The notes: generated by a model from the sequence alone, not told the origin. DNA of 64,000 nt from Paenibacillus thalictri (GCF_004307995.1 NZ_SIRE01000011.1:230984-294983), one strand, 5' to 3'. Shown: positions 16,349 through 25,639, counted from the stretch's first letter. Translations and numbers: made by a program.

Positions 16349-17608
16349 TTATACGGTAATTCTCGACGTGAGCCGGCCGGTACCATCAAACGACAGACGG
16401 GTGTGGCCTGTCACTTTGCACACCACGCCACGACGTTCCATCTCCTCAAGCACGGAAGCGGACACAAGCATCCTCTCAAGATGCAGCGTATTCGGAATTT
16501 GGATCAGCTTCAACGCCGCAGCGCTGCGTTCCGGCCCCAAGCTTCTTAAAGCGGCTTCGATCGTTTCTTGTTCCGTGTCAAAAGCCATCGGCAGCATCGC
16601 CCGCTGCAAAAACGTGCTCGTAATCGTGCTGGTGTAGGTGGCGGCGGTATCGATCTTGCTTGTGAGCGCTTTCGTCGTGAAATCGGCAAGCCCGACGCCT
16701 TGGGCGTTGCCCCCGGAGCTGTCGGCCAGATCCAGCACGGCGAGCCGCCGCACGTTGGGCGCGGCGGGCTCCGGCATGCCGGCAATCCGCCAGCGGCCGA
16801 TGATGTTTGGGTCCATGCCGGAGCCGCTGAACGTTTTGCCCATCTGCTCGACGATCAGCAGATCGAGGTCGTCCGCCGGCAGCCGCGGCATCATCGCTTT
16901 GGAGCGCAGCAGCAGCTCCGCTTCCTTGGCATGCCACGCTTCCGGCTGCACGCCGACCACATCGGCGGTATCGTCGCTGCCGTCCTCAAGGATCGCCACG
17001 CCAAGCGCGATGGGCGCATGCTGCAGTGCATACAACGAGATGGCCTCGATGTGCTCAGCCATGTTCTGTACGCCTGCGCCGTGGATAAACGAAGCGCCGG
17101 TGATCTTACCGAGGCCGATCGCGATCATTTTGCTCAGCCCGCTTTCGATCCGGCCGCGAAAAGCGGTATGCGCTTTAATCCGGTTGACGACGATAATGCC
17201 GTCCGCCGAGCACGCTTCGCTGTCCATATACACCGGCAGCGGTAGCGGTCCCGGCGTACGCCCGAGCAGCGTTACGTCCATGGACGAACGGATCGGGGCG
17301 CCGACGGACTGCTCCGTAATGCCAAGATGGCGCAGCACTTGGGTCTGCCCCTCGGCGGTAGCGCCCCCGTGGCTGCCCATCGCCGGAACAACGAAGGGCT
17401 CCAGCGAAAAGGAGCGCAAGGCGGCGACGATGGCCCGCAACATGTCCGGCAGATGGGCGATTCCCCGGCTTCCCGCCGTAATGGCGACGGAAGCGCCTTG
17501 CGGCAGCCGCCGAATGGCGGGAGCTTCCAATACGATACGCCTCACCGTACCTTCCACATCGGGTAACCGTTCGGCGGGAAACGAAAGTTTTACTTCATAT
17601 AAGTCCAT
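16349..17608 (-). CDS. LarA-like (nickel-pincer cofactor) racemase/epimerase family protein
   Basis: 419 residues. It shows a LarA N-domain (DUF2088-like) pattern: VVPAMGSHGGATAEGQ and RIKAHTAFRGRIESGLSKM...GLGKITGASFIH. LarA proteins racemise or epimerise the alpha-hydroxy carbon of 2-hydroxyacids with a nickel-pincer nucleotide. Beside two sugar-acid dehydratases, epimerisation of an aldonate at C2 is a reasonable role; this is inference. No larB, larC or larE is in the window, so the cofactor would have to be made elsewhere. The ATG at 17608 lies just after the upstream gene's TGA with a GGAG RBS. An open extension to 17836 overlaps that gene and is not used. Confidence 0.75.
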   Translation of the reverse strand: MDLYEVKLSFPAERLPDVEGTVRRIVLEAPAIRRLPQGASVAITAGSRGIAHLPDMLRAIVAALRSFSLEPFVVPAMGSHGGATAEGQTQVLRHLGITEQSVGAPIRSSMDVTLLGRTPGPLPLPVYMDSEACSADGIIVVNRIKAHTAFRGRIESGLSKMIAIGLGKITGASFIHGAGVQNMAEHIEAISLYALQHAPIALGVAILEDGSDDTADVVGVQPEAWHAKEAELLLRSKAMMPRLPADDLDLLIVEQMGKTFSGSGMDPNIIGRWRIAGMPEPAAPNVRRLAVLDLADSSGGNAQGVGLADFTTKALTSKIDTAATYTSTITSTFLQRAMLPMAFDTEQETIEAALRSLGPERSAAALKLIQIPNTLHLERMLVSASVLEEMERRGVVCKVTGHTRLSFDGTGRLTSRITV

Positions 17609-17612
17609 ATGG

Positions 17613-18668
17613 TCATACTCCGCCGTCCGGCGTTGGTCTGACGATCGCTTTAATAATATGCGGATCGCGGTTTTCCATTTGCAGCAGAGAAGTTTCAAAA
17701 TCGTGAAGCCCGTATTCGTGTGTAATGATGTCGCGGACGGGAATTTTGCGCTGCTCGACCATTTTAATGGCTTGTTTCCATACATTCGGGCTGGAGACCG
17801 AACCGTATATTTCCAAGTCCTTGCGCACAATCGCATTGGCGTCGATTTCCGATTTGCGGTCGAAAATGCCGATCAGACATATTCTGGCGCCCGGCGCTGT
17901 GAGATCAAACAAGCTTTCAAAAGCCGAATGGCTGCCGGAAGCTTCGAGGATGACATTAAACAACGTACCTTCGGTCGCTTCCAGCGCTTTTTCCAAATAA
18001 TTGTCGGAAGACAAGTTGATGGTGTGGTCCGCGCCCAGCTTCTTGCCGACATCCAGGCGGTTTTGCCGGAAATCGACCAAGGTGACGGAGCTTGCGCCAA
18101 ACGCCTTAGCCGTGCCGACGGCGAGCAGACCGATCGGACCCGCCCCGATCACAAGCACATGGTCGGAGGGGGATACCCGCACTTTTTCCACGCTGCGGTA
18201 CGCCACGGCGGTTGGTTCGATCAAACAGGCTTCCTCAAACGGTAAGTCGCTGGAGAAAGTATGAAGCGTGTAATCCGGCACGACGATATATTCGGCGGCG
18301 GCGCCGTTGCGCCCAAACACGCCGTTCTCCGCACGCTGCGGGCAAATGTTGTAGTTGCCTTTGCGGCAGGTGGCGCATTTGCCGCAGGGGATTGTCACCT
18401 CGCCGACAACCCGCTGGCCGGGGCTGAATGCAGTGACGCCTTCGCCGACGGCGGCCACTTCTCCGGACCATTCGTGTCCCGGAATGATCGGGAAGGTGAC
18501 GCGGTGATTTTGCAAACCTTGGTACAGATGCAGGTCGGTTGCGCATACGCCGATGCAACGGACGCGCACGAGCACCTCTTGAGGGCCGCAGGCCGGAATT
18601 CCGGTGGAGCGTACTTGAATGACGCGTTCTTTATCTACCATAACGGCCAGCATTTCGTTAGTTGACAT
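17613..18668 (-). CDS. Zinc-dependent MDR alcohol/polyol dehydrogenase
   Basis: 351 residues. Catalytic zinc site GVCATDLH and GHEWSGEV, a structural zinc loop CGKCATCRKGNYNIC, and NAD fold VIGAGPIGLLAV. It is a medium-chain dehydrogenase of the sorbitol/threonine/galactitol type, which oxidises a secondary alcohol in a polyol or sugar acid. It is the first gene of the leftward sugar-acid operon, 56 bp downstream of the ROK repressor gene in the same direction. The start at 18668 follows AAAGGATG with a long spacer. A shorter start (MLAVMV) is possible. Confidence 0.88.
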   Translation of the reverse strand: MSTNEMLAVMVDKERVIQVRSTGIPACGPQEVLVRVRCIGVCATDLHLYQGLQNHRVTFPIIPGHEWSGEVAAVGEGVTAFSPGQRVVGEVTIPCGKCATCRKGNYNICPQRAENGVFGRNGAAAEYIVVPDYTLHTFSSDLPFEEACLIEPTAVAYRSVEKVRVSPSDHVLVIGAGPIGLLAVGTAKAFGASSVTLVDFRQNRLDVGKKLGADHTINLSSDNYLEKALEATEGTLFNVILEASGSHSAFESLFDLTAPGARICLIGIFDRKSEIDANAIVRKDLEIYGSVSSPNVWKQAIKMVEQRKIPVRDIITHEYGLHDFETSLLQMENRDPHIIKAIVRPTPDGGV

Positions 18669-18724
18669 GTTTGTTTTTCATCCTTTCGCCCGCAAAAGCA
18701 AAAGCCAAAGGTGCACCCGAGCGA

Positions 18725-19909
18725 TTACAGCTTTTGCTCGTAGGAATAAAACCAATAGTGGATGACTTCGCAGGCCGCCCCAATCGAAGCGGCCAGCTCG
18801 CCAAACCGGCTCGGAACGATTTCGATGCGGGTGGACGAGTAGAAGTAGCACCGTTCCGACAACGTGCGATGAATCGGATTCAGTATCCATTTATCGGCTC
18901 GCGCCATGTCGCCGCGGATGATGATGACTTCCGGATTAAACGTATTGACAACATTGGCGAGGCCGATCCCCAAAAATTCCCCGGTTTCCGTTAACGCTGT
19001 AATCGCTTCATTGTCACCTTGGTTGGCGAGATCGATGATCTCGCCTACTTTCGGCGGGGACTCCAGATTTTTGCTTTTCATAAAATTGCGGATCAGCGCT
19101 TGGGGAGAGGAATACAGCTCCCAGCAGCCGCGGTTGCCGCAGTTGCAGCGGGGACCTTCCATGTTGATGGTCATATGGCCCATCTCCCCGGCGAATCCGT
19201 CTTGTCCGCGAAACACTTTGCCGTCGATAAAAATACCTACGCCGATGCCGCGGTTCGTGACGCTGATCAAAATTTGCTGGTTTCTTCCTTTACCCGCTCC
19301 GAATGTCGATTCGCCGATGACCGATGTATTGCAATCGTTATCGACAAACGTTTGGATGCCCGTGTACGTTTCCACCAAATGCTTCAGCGGCAAATTTTGC
19401 AAGCCCGCATTGGGGGCGATGACCAGCGTGCCGGTCTGGTGGTTGACGATGCCGACAACGCCGATGCCGATGCCGATAATGCCTAACGCCGATGCCGGCG
19501 CAGCCTCGCGTGCTTCGTCGATCGATTTGAACAGCTGGGCGACAATTTCTTTTTCATCGGTGGAGATCGGGTATGTTTTTTTCCAATGTACGCTGGCGTT
19601 CAGATTAACGACAATCACGGTCATAAACCCGACGTTCAGCTCGATGCCGATCACATGGCCCGCATCCCCGTTAAAATTGACGAGGGTAGGCCGGCGTCCG
19701 CGCTTCGATTTCACTTCGCCGATCTCCATGACATATCGCTTGTAGATCAGTTCTTCTACCATAGAAGAAACGGTTGCTTTATTGAGCTTGGATATTTTGG
19801 CTATTTCAATTCTGGAAATCGGTCCTTTTTCACGGATGATATTCATAACAAGCGTTAAATTGATTTGCTTGATGAGGTCCGCATCTCCGGTAATATCGCG
19901 TTTGATCAT
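18725..19909 (-). CDS. ROK-family transcriptional repressor (NagC/XylR type)
   Basis: 394 residues. An N-terminal winged helix spans residues ~10-75 (IAKISKLNKATVSSMVEEL). A ROK sugar-kinase-like sensor follows with DNDCNTSVIGE, the EMGHM motif and zinc motif CNCGNRGCWE. These proteins bind GTTTA/TAAAC-type palindromes and release them on binding a sugar or sugar acid. Three such palindromes lie between this gene and the divergent aldolase gene, so it probably controls both arms of the cluster and itself. The ATG at 19909 has AGGGGG just upstream. The inducer is unknown. Confidence 0.88.
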   Translation of the reverse strand: MIKRDITGDADLIKQINLTLVMNIIREKGPISRIEIAKISKLNKATVSSMVEELIYKRYVMEIGEVKSKRGRRPTLVNFNGDAGHVIGIELNVGFMTVIVVNLNASVHWKKTYPISTDEKEIVAQLFKSIDEAREAAPASALGIIGIGIGVVGIVNHQTGTLVIAPNAGLQNLPLKHLVETYTGIQTFVDNDCNTSVIGESTFGAGKGRNQQILISVTNRGIGVGIFIDGKVFRGQDGFAGEMGHMTINMEGPRCNCGNRGCWELYSSPQALIRNFMKSKNLESPPKVGEIIDLANQGDNEAITALTETGEFLGIGLANVVNTFNPEVIIIRGDMARADKWILNPIHRTLSERCYFYSSTRIEIVPSRFGELAASIGAACEVIHYWFYSYEQKL

Positions 19910-19942
19910 GGGAGCCCCCTATAGATTAAGTTAGTTACAATA

Positions 19943-19999
19943 AGTTTATCGTATAAACTATAGGGCAACAAGCTGCTTATAATAGTTTAAATAATAAAC
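19943..19999. promoter_or_regulatory. Two ROK-type operators upstream of the repressor gene
   Basis: GTTTA-N5-TAAAC occurs at 19944-19958 (inside the perfect palindrome AGTTTATCGTATAAACT, 19943-19959) and again at 19985-19999. The repeats are 41 bp apart, about four helical turns, 35-90 bp upstream of the ROK start codon. Confidence 0.65.
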
Positions 20000-20182
20000 A
20001 AAAGAAAAAGCGAAAATCCGATAAACCAACCGATGGGCAATCAGTCGGTTTAGCTGGATTATAACGCACGTATCTATAATTGTATAGGGGGAATCAGCGA
20101 AAAAATAAATTTTTCAAAAAATAAAAGAAGCATCTAGACGGCGTGATTTTTGTTTGTTAATATGTGGTCGTGGGATTATTTA

Positions 20183-20197
20183 ATTTAAGTGATAAAC
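20183..20197. promoter_or_regulatory. Third ROK-type operator, on the aldolase side
   Basis: ATTTA-N5-TAAAC, one base off the pair at 19944/19985. It is followed by AAAAGAAA, as is the copy at 19985. It lies ~125 bp before the aldolase ATG. Confidence 0.5.
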
Positions 20198-20243
20198 AAA
20201 AGAAAGTAAAATTCGATGATTTTCTTTTTGGGCGTATTCCAGC

Positions 20244-20257
20244 AGTAAGCGCTTTCG
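20244..20257. promoter_or_regulatory. Possible CcpA cre site
   Basis: AGTAAGCGCTTTCG matches about 12 of 14 positions of the cre consensus TGWAANCGNTNWCA. It lies 60 bp before the first gene of the rightward sugar-acid operon, a plausible place for carbon catabolite repression. Confidence 0.4.
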
Positions 20258-20319
20258 GTGTCCCGTGATAACGGATGTGCACCACAAGACGCTTGCCGGA
20301 CATAAGGAGCGAAAGGACG

Positions 20320-21129
20320 ATGAGAGAAAACACGGTCAAAAGACGGCTGCGCGAAGGGAAACCAAGCGTAGGCACATGGCTCTCCATTCCGAGCCCGTAC
20401 ACCTCCGAGGTGATGGCTCAGGCCGGCTACGACTGGCTGGTCATCGATATGGAGCACAACCCCATGTCTGTTGAAACGGTGGGGCTGATGATCTCTTCGA
20501 TGTTTCCGACCCGTACGGTTCCGCTGGTGAGAATACCATGGAATACCGGCGAAAATATTAAGCGGGTGCTTGATATGGGGGCATGGGGCATCGTGGTCCC
20601 CATGGTGAACTCGAAGGAAGAAGCGGAACAGGCTGTCCGCGAAGCGAAATATTATCCGCTGGGACGGCGCAGTATTGGAGGCCGAAGGCATGCGGTAGGT
20701 TTCGCCACGGACGCTTCCACCTATTTTGAGAAAGCCAATGAGCAGATCGTAGTTATCGTGCAGATTGAACATATCGAAGCGGTGCGCAACATCGATGACA
20801 TTGTAAGCGTTCCCGGCATCGATGCAATTTTTATCGGGCCTAACGATTTGATGTCGTCGATGGGACTAAAGCCGTCTCTGGAAAGCGCCGATCCATCCGT
20901 GGCCGCCGCGATCGAGACGGTCAAACAGTCCGCCCGCCGCCACGGCGTACCGACCGGCATCCATGTGGCGAACCCGCAAGTGGCCAATCAGCGCATAGCC
21001 GAAGGTTTTCAATTTATTGCGATTGCCAGCGAAGTTGCCGGAATGCTCGGCAAAGCGTTGTCCGATATTGCTCAATTGGAAGAGTCGGCGCTGGAGAGCA
21101 AATCTTCTGTGAAAGAAGTCCGGTATTAA
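20320..21129 (+). CDS. HpcH/HpaI-family 2-keto-3-deoxy acid aldolase
   Basis: 269 residues. TIM-barrel class II aldolase with WLVIDMEHNP, GAWGIVVPMVNS, VIVQIEH and IDAIFIGPNDL, which contribute the metal-binding Glu and Asp. Relatives split 2-keto-3-deoxy-glucarate or similar acids into pyruvate plus an aldehyde such as tartronate semialdehyde or glyceraldehyde. It would act on the products of the UxaA and IlvD/EDD dehydratases encoded on the other strand. ATG 20320 has AAGGAG and AAAGGA upstream; an in-frame start at 20275 lacks an RBS. It is the first gene of the rightward operon. Confidence 0.88.
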   Translation: MRENTVKRRLREGKPSVGTWLSIPSPYTSEVMAQAGYDWLVIDMEHNPMSVETVGLMISSMFPTRTVPLVRIPWNTGENIKRVLDMGAWGIVVPMVNSKEEAEQAVREAKYYPLGRRSIGGRRHAVGFATDASTYFEKANEQIVVIVQIEHIEAVRNIDDIVSVPGIDAIFIGPNDLMSSMGLKPSLESADPSVAAAIETVKQSARRHGVPTGIHVANPQVANQRIAEGFQFIAIASEVAGMLGKALSDIAQLEESALESKSSVKEVRY

Positions 21130-21211
21130 GCGGATGGTTTTTTATATCCGTGCTGCCGCCGCAGATTAACTGTAACTGGCGCAGATTTACAGGTTAGGAA
21201 GGAGAGTTATA

Positions 21212-22171
21212 ATGTCTGGTAAAGTGCTGGTCACACCGGATATGTTTCACCCCGATGCCGTCAATGTGCTGAAGGAGGCCGGGTTCGCAGTTGAATTTAC
21301 GAAACCGACCCGGATGGTGACCGAACAGGAAGTCCGGGAAAAAATCGCCGACGCCGACGCTTACGTGGTCGGATCCAACAAATTGACGGCGGAATTGATC
21401 GGCGCAGGCCAAAAGCTGAAGCTGATCGCCCGCTTCGGTGTCGGTTACGATTCGATCGATTGGCGGTATGCGCTGCAGAGCGGCATTGCCGTGACGGTAA
21501 CGGCTGGAGCCAACGAGCAGTCGGTCGCCGATATGGCGTTGGCGCTGATGCTGAGCATCTCCAGGCGAATTCCTTATTTCGACCGTTCCGTCCGGGAAGG
21601 GGAATGGACGCCGCAAATATTGACCCATGAGATGTGGGCGAAAACCGTCGGCATTATGGGAACGGGAAGAATCGGTAAAGCCGTCGCCAAACGGGTCAGC
21701 GGTTTCGACGCCAACCTATTGGCTTATGACGCTTATCCCGACTACACATGGGCGCAGCAGGCCGGAGTTACATATGTAAGCAAGGAGCAGCTGTTGTCCG
21801 AATCCGATTACGTCACATTGCATCTGCCTCTTAATGAGGATACCAACCGTATCGTCGACGCCGGCTTTTTGCTGCAGATGAAGCCAACCGCCTTCCTGAT
21901 CAATACGGCGAGAGGGCAGTTGGTCGACGAAACGGCTCTCTACGAAGCGCTTGTTCAGCGTTCCATCGGCGGGGCTGCCTTGGACGTCTACGCCAAAGAA
22001 CCGCTGCCGCGCGATTATCCGTTTTACGAGCTGGACAACTGCGTGCTTACTCATCACGTATCGTCGCATACGCAAGAAGCGATGCGCCGCATGAGCCTGC
22101 TGTGCGCCGAAGAAATCGTGAGGATGAACCAAGGGTTGCCGCCGCAATATCCTATTCCGGAAAAATTGTAG
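21212..22171 (+). CDS. D-isomer-specific 2-hydroxyacid dehydrogenase
   Basis: 319 residues of the SerA/GhrB/PdxB fold. The nucleotide site is GIMGTGRIGKAVAKR, the catalytic Arg lies in NTARGQLVDE, the Glu in DVYAKEP and the His in THHVSSHT. It interconverts a 2-keto acid and a D-2-hydroxyacid with NAD(P)H. In this cluster it might reduce hydroxypyruvate or tartronate semialdehyde products, or oxidise a sugar acid. The specific substrate is unknown. ATG 21212 has AAGGAGAG upstream. It lies 82 bp after the aldolase gene and 36 bp before the aldehyde dehydrogenase gene. Confidence 0.87.
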   Translation: MSGKVLVTPDMFHPDAVNVLKEAGFAVEFTKPTRMVTEQEVREKIADADAYVVGSNKLTAELIGAGQKLKLIARFGVGYDSIDWRYALQSGIAVTVTAGANEQSVADMALALMLSISRRIPYFDRSVREGEWTPQILTHEMWAKTVGIMGTGRIGKAVAKRVSGFDANLLAYDAYPDYTWAQQAGVTYVSKEQLLSESDYVTLHLPLNEDTNRIVDAGFLLQMKPTAFLINTARGQLVDETALYEALVQRSIGGAALDVYAKEPLPRDYPFYELDNCVLTHHVSSHTQEAMRRMSLLCAEEIVRMNQGLPPQYPIPEKL

Positions 22172-22207
22172 GCAGCGTGCTATTTATTAAGGAAAGGAAG
22201 GATCGCA

Positions 22208-23641
22208 ATGAAAGGATATCTGTACATTAACGGCAAGTGGGAGGAACCGGTCTCGGGCCGCTATTTTCCTTCCTATAACCCGGCCACCGGGGAACTTGTA
22301 GGCGAAGCCGCAAACGGCTCGGCCGAGGATGCCAAACGCGCGATTGCCGCCGCATCTCAGGCGTTTCCCGTCTGGTCGCAGATGACCGCGCTGGAGCGGG
22401 CCGATCTGATGATGGATTGCTACCACCGCATCAACGAGCAATTTGAGCAGTTGGCGGAAATTTTGACGATGGAGCAAGGCAAACCTCTGCAGGAGGCGAG
22501 AAACGAACTTGTTTACGCCAACAGCTTTTTCCGCTGGTTCGCCGAAGAAGCAAGGCGCATCTACGGCGATATGGTACCCGCAAACAGCAAGGATAAACGG
22601 CTGCTTGTGATCCGCCAGCCTGTCGGCGTTGTCGCCGCCATCTCGACCTGGAATTTCCCGCAAGCGATGGTAACCCGCAAAATCGCTCCGGCGCTGGCGG
22701 CCGGCTGTACCATTGTAGTTAAACCGGCTAAAAACACGCCGCTCAATTCGGTCGCGTTGTTCCAAATTTTCGATAAGGTCGGATTTCCGCCCGGCGTGCT
22801 GAATCTCATATCCACTGCGTCGTCCACCGATGTGGGAGAGGAGTTTCTTACGAATCCGGCTGTCCGCAAGATCACTTTTACCGGTTCGACGGATGTCGGC
22901 AAATATTTGATCAAACGTTCCTCCGAGCAGGTGAAAAAAGTATCGATGGAGCTTGGCGGTCATGCGCCGTTTATCGTCTTTGCCGATGCCGATCTGGAGG
23001 ATGCGGTGAATGGCGTGATCGGCAGCAAATTCCGCAATGCCGGGCAGACATGCATCTGCGCCAACCGAGTGTATGTGGAACGATCGGTGAAGGAACGCTT
23101 CGAGCAGTTGTTTGTGGACAAAGTCAACCAACTGAAGCTGGGCAACGGGCTTGATCCGGAAACAACCATCGGTCCGCTGATCGATGAAGGTGCCGTGGCC
23201 AAATCGCAGGAGCATGTGGCCGACGCCGTGACCAAGGGCGCGAAGGTGCTGACCGGCGGCAAACGGGCGGAGCAGCCGGGACTTTTCTTCGAACCGACAA
23301 TTATTAGCGACGTTAACGAAAATATGCTAATCTGCACAGAGGAGACGTTTGGTCCGGTCGCGCCGATCATGGTATTTGACACGGAGGAAGAAGTGATCGC
23401 GCGGGCCAACAACGTACCGTACGGCTTGGCATCTTATTTCTACACGAAAGATTTAAGCCGGGCGTTCCGCGTAGCCGAAAAGCTGGAATACGGCATCGTT
23501 GGCTTAAACGATCCGTTCCCGTCCGTAGCCCAGGCGCCGTTTGGCGGCGTGAAGGAATCGGGCATCGGCCGTGAAGGCGGCAGGGAAGGGCTTGACGATT
23601 TCCTGGAAACGAAATATATTTCCATGAAGCTGGATATATAA
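22208..23641 (+). CDS. NAD(P)-dependent aldehyde dehydrogenase
   Basis: 477 residues, normal length. Glu248 (MELGGHAP) and nucleophile Cys282 (GQTCICANR) are present, with the cofactor site STWNFP and VVKPAKNTP. Closest in style to succinate-semialdehyde / glycolaldehyde / 2,5-dioxovalerate dehydrogenases. Next to an HpaI aldolase it would oxidise the aldehyde released from the sugar acid, or the terminal semialdehyde of a non-phosphorylative pentose-acid route. ATG 22208 has AAGGAAGG upstream. The gene is closely packed with its neighbours on both sides. Confidence 0.9.
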   Translation: MKGYLYINGKWEEPVSGRYFPSYNPATGELVGEAANGSAEDAKRAIAAASQAFPVWSQMTALERADLMMDCYHRINEQFEQLAEILTMEQGKPLQEARNELVYANSFFRWFAEEARRIYGDMVPANSKDKRLLVIRQPVGVVAAISTWNFPQAMVTRKIAPALAAGCTIVVKPAKNTPLNSVALFQIFDKVGFPPGVLNLISTASSTDVGEEFLTNPAVRKITFTGSTDVGKYLIKRSSEQVKKVSMELGGHAPFIVFADADLEDAVNGVIGSKFRNAGQTCICANRVYVERSVKERFEQLFVDKVNQLKLGNGLDPETTIGPLIDEGAVAKSQEHVADAVTKGAKVLTGGKRAEQPGLFFEPTIISDVNENMLICTEETFGPVAPIMVFDTEEEVIARANNVPYGLASYFYTKDLSRAFRVAEKLEYGIVGLNDPFPSVAQAPFGGVKESGIGREGGREGLDDFLETKYISMKLDI

Positions 23642-23659
23642 TCCGGGGGGAAGCAAGAG

Positions 23660-24868
23660 ATGGATGTAATGCAGCAGGCGCAAGTGCGGATCGGCATGAT
23701 CGGTTATAAGTTTATGGGAAAAGCGCACAGCAATGCGTACCGGCAGGTTCCGTTTTTTTACGGCGGGTCTGCGGTGCCGGTGCTGCAGGCGATCTCCGGC
23801 AGGGATGCGGAGGAAGCCGGAGCGGCCGCCCGGCAGCTTGGCTGGGCGGAGGTTGAAACCGATTGGCGGCGGCTCATCGAGCGGGACGATATCGATGTGG
23901 TCGATATCGCTACCCCCAACCATATGCACGCGGAGATGGCGATTGCCGCCCTTGCGGCCGGCAAACATGTGTTATGCGAAAAACCGCTGGCGATGAGCCT
24001 GCAGGAAGCAAAGCGGATGCAAGAAGCCGCCGCACGCTCAGGCAAAGTGAACATGCTGATGCACAACTACCGTTTTGCCCCGGCGGTGCAGTTCGCCAAA
24101 AAGCTGATCGAGGAAGGCAAGCTGGGCCGGATCCGCCATATTCGCGCCGTTTATTTGAACCAGAGCATGATCGATCCGAACAGGCCATTCCGCTGGCGGC
24201 TCAGCAAACAGATGGCCGGATTCGGCGCGCTTGGCGACATCGGCAGCCATATTATCGATTTGGCGCGGTTTCTTGTCGGCGAATTTCAGGAAGTGTCGGG
24301 CCTGATGGAGACGTTTGTGAAACAGCGGCCTGAAGCGGATCGCAGCGGGCAGCCCGACTACAGCCGGATGATCCCGGTTGATGTCGATGACGCTGCCGCA
24401 TTTTTGGCCAAATTTGAATGCGGCGCGTTTGGCGTCTTCGAAGCTACCCGGTATGCGGGAGGCAACAAAAACGGCAACCGTTTCGAAATCAACGGGGAGA
24501 AAGGTTCGGTCCGCTGGGATTTCGAGCGGATGAACGAACTGCAGGTGTATTTTACGGATGAAGACGAGGCGTTCCGCGGCTTTCGCACGGTCAACTGTAC
24601 CGAGGCGGCGCACCCTTATGCATCCGCGTTTTGGCCGCCCGGACATGTGTTAGGTTATGAGCATACCTTCATCAATTTGATCCATGAGCTGGTTGAAGGT
24701 GTGGCACGCGGCACGCGGCCCCGGCCCGATTTTGCGGATGGCGTCAACAATCAAGCGGTCATGGAGGCGGTGGCCCAATCCGCCGAGCTTGGCCGGCGGG
24801 TGCGTATAGCCGAGCTGATGGGACCGTCAAGCGGCGAACATGCGATGTTTTCACACGGAAAGGAATGA
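23660..24868 (+). CDS. Gfo/Idh/MocA-family oxidoreductase 1
   Basis: 402 residues. An N-terminal NAD(P) fold (RIGMIGYKFMGKAHSNAY; the usual GxGxxG is varied) carries the EKP motif in VLCEKPLAM. A C-terminal alpha/beta domain has GALGDIGSHIIDLARFL. The family oxidises or reduces sugars, inositols and sugar acids. ATG 23660 lies behind GGGGGG, 18 bp after the previous stop. The ThuA gene follows within a few bases. A second, different member of the family closes the operon (30385), so two separate redox steps on the sugar skeleton are likely. Confidence 0.88.
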   Translation: MDVMQQAQVRIGMIGYKFMGKAHSNAYRQVPFFYGGSAVPVLQAISGRDAEEAGAAARQLGWAEVETDWRRLIERDDIDVVDIATPNHMHAEMAIAALAAGKHVLCEKPLAMSLQEAKRMQEAAARSGKVNMLMHNYRFAPAVQFAKKLIEEGKLGRIRHIRAVYLNQSMIDPNRPFRWRLSKQMAGFGALGDIGSHIIDLARFLVGEFQEVSGLMETFVKQRPEADRSGQPDYSRMIPVDVDDAAAFLAKFECGAFGVFEATRYAGGNKNGNRFEINGEKGSVRWDFERMNELQVYFTDEDEAFRGFRTVNCTEAAHPYASAFWPPGHVLGYEHTFINLIHELVEGVARGTRPRPDFADGVNNQAVMEAVAQSAELGRRVRIAELMGPSSGEHAMFSHGKE

Positions 24869-24875
24869 ACAGGTT

Positions 24876-25613
24876 TTGGATAGCCCAATCAAAGTTACCG
24901 TTTGGAACGAATTTGTGCACGAACGAACGATGGAAGACGTAAAAAAGCTGTATCCGGCGGGCATTCACGCCGTGCTGGCGGATTATTTGAACAAAGCCGG
25001 GATGGAAGCGGTTACGGCAACGCTGGATCAACCCGAGCACGGCTTGACGGACGAGGTGCTGGACCGCACGGAGGTGCTGATCTGGTGGGGGCATATGCAC
25101 CATCATGAAGTGGACGACGAGATCGTGGAGAAAGTGCGCCGCAAGGTGCTTGCCGGAATGGGGCTGATTGTGCTGCACTCCGGGCACAATTCGAAAATAT
25201 TCAAACGGCTGCTTGGTTCCGATTGCCGTCTGAAATGGCGCGAATCGGGGGATGCCGAGAGATTGTGGGTCGTCAAACCCGGCCATCCGATTGCCGCAGG
25301 CGTCGGCGATTACATCGATTTGGAGCACGAGGAAATGTACGGCGAAATATTCGACATTCCCGACCCGGATGAGCTCATTTTTGTCAGCTGGTTTTCGGGG
25401 GGCGAAGTGTTTCGCAGCGGCTGCACGTTCACCCGCGGCAAAGGGAAGATTCTCTACTTCAGGCCGGGTCATGAGACGTATCCGACGTATTACAACGAAA
25501 AAATAATAAGAGTGATTCAAAACGGGGTTAAGTGGGCTCGGCCTATAGAAATATCACCTATCGTATTCGGACATGTAGAGGCTGGCGGAGTCGGGCAAAC
25601 GCATCCCAAATAG
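24876..25613 (+). CDS. ThuA-like (trehalose utilisation) family protein
   Basis: 245 residues. It has the ThuA-like class I glutamine-amidotransferase-like fold: KVTVWNEFVHER at the start, WWGHMHHHEVDDE, GMGLIVLHSGHNSKIF, then WFSGGEVFRSGCTFTRGKGKILYFRPGHETYP. ThuA proteins occur with Gfo/Idh/MocA dehydrogenases and ABC importers in disaccharide and sugar-acid operons; their reaction is poorly known. I chose TTG 24876, which gives the normal N-terminus and has AAAGGAAT upstream. An ATG at 24840 would overlap the previous gene by 29 bp. Confidence 0.82.
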   Translation: MDSPIKVTVWNEFVHERTMEDVKKLYPAGIHAVLADYLNKAGMEAVTATLDQPEHGLTDEVLDRTEVLIWWGHMHHHEVDDEIVEKVRRKVLAGMGLIVLHSGHNSKIFKRLLGSDCRLKWRESGDAERLWVVKPGHPIAAGVGDYIDLEHEEMYGEIFDIPDPDELIFVSWFSGGEVFRSGCTFTRGKGKILYFRPGHETYPTYYNEKIIRVIQNGVKWARPIEISPIVFGHVEAGGVGQTHPK

Positions 25614-25639
25614 TTTTCTAAATATGAGGAGGGGTTGTT

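Larger units (their letters stand above)
19910..20319. other. Divergent control region of the sugar-acid cluster
   Basis: 410 AT-rich bases between the ROK gene (leftward) and the aldolase gene (rightward). It contains three GTTTA-N5-TAAAC-type palindromes, AAACAAAAGAAA motifs after two of them, and a candidate cre site. No coding sequence is supported. Confidence 0.6.

Noticed and set aside
16638..18245. Long plus-strand frame opposite the LarA-like and dehydrogenase genes
   Set aside because: It spans two genes with clear families on the other strand and shows Ser/Arg-rich antisense composition.
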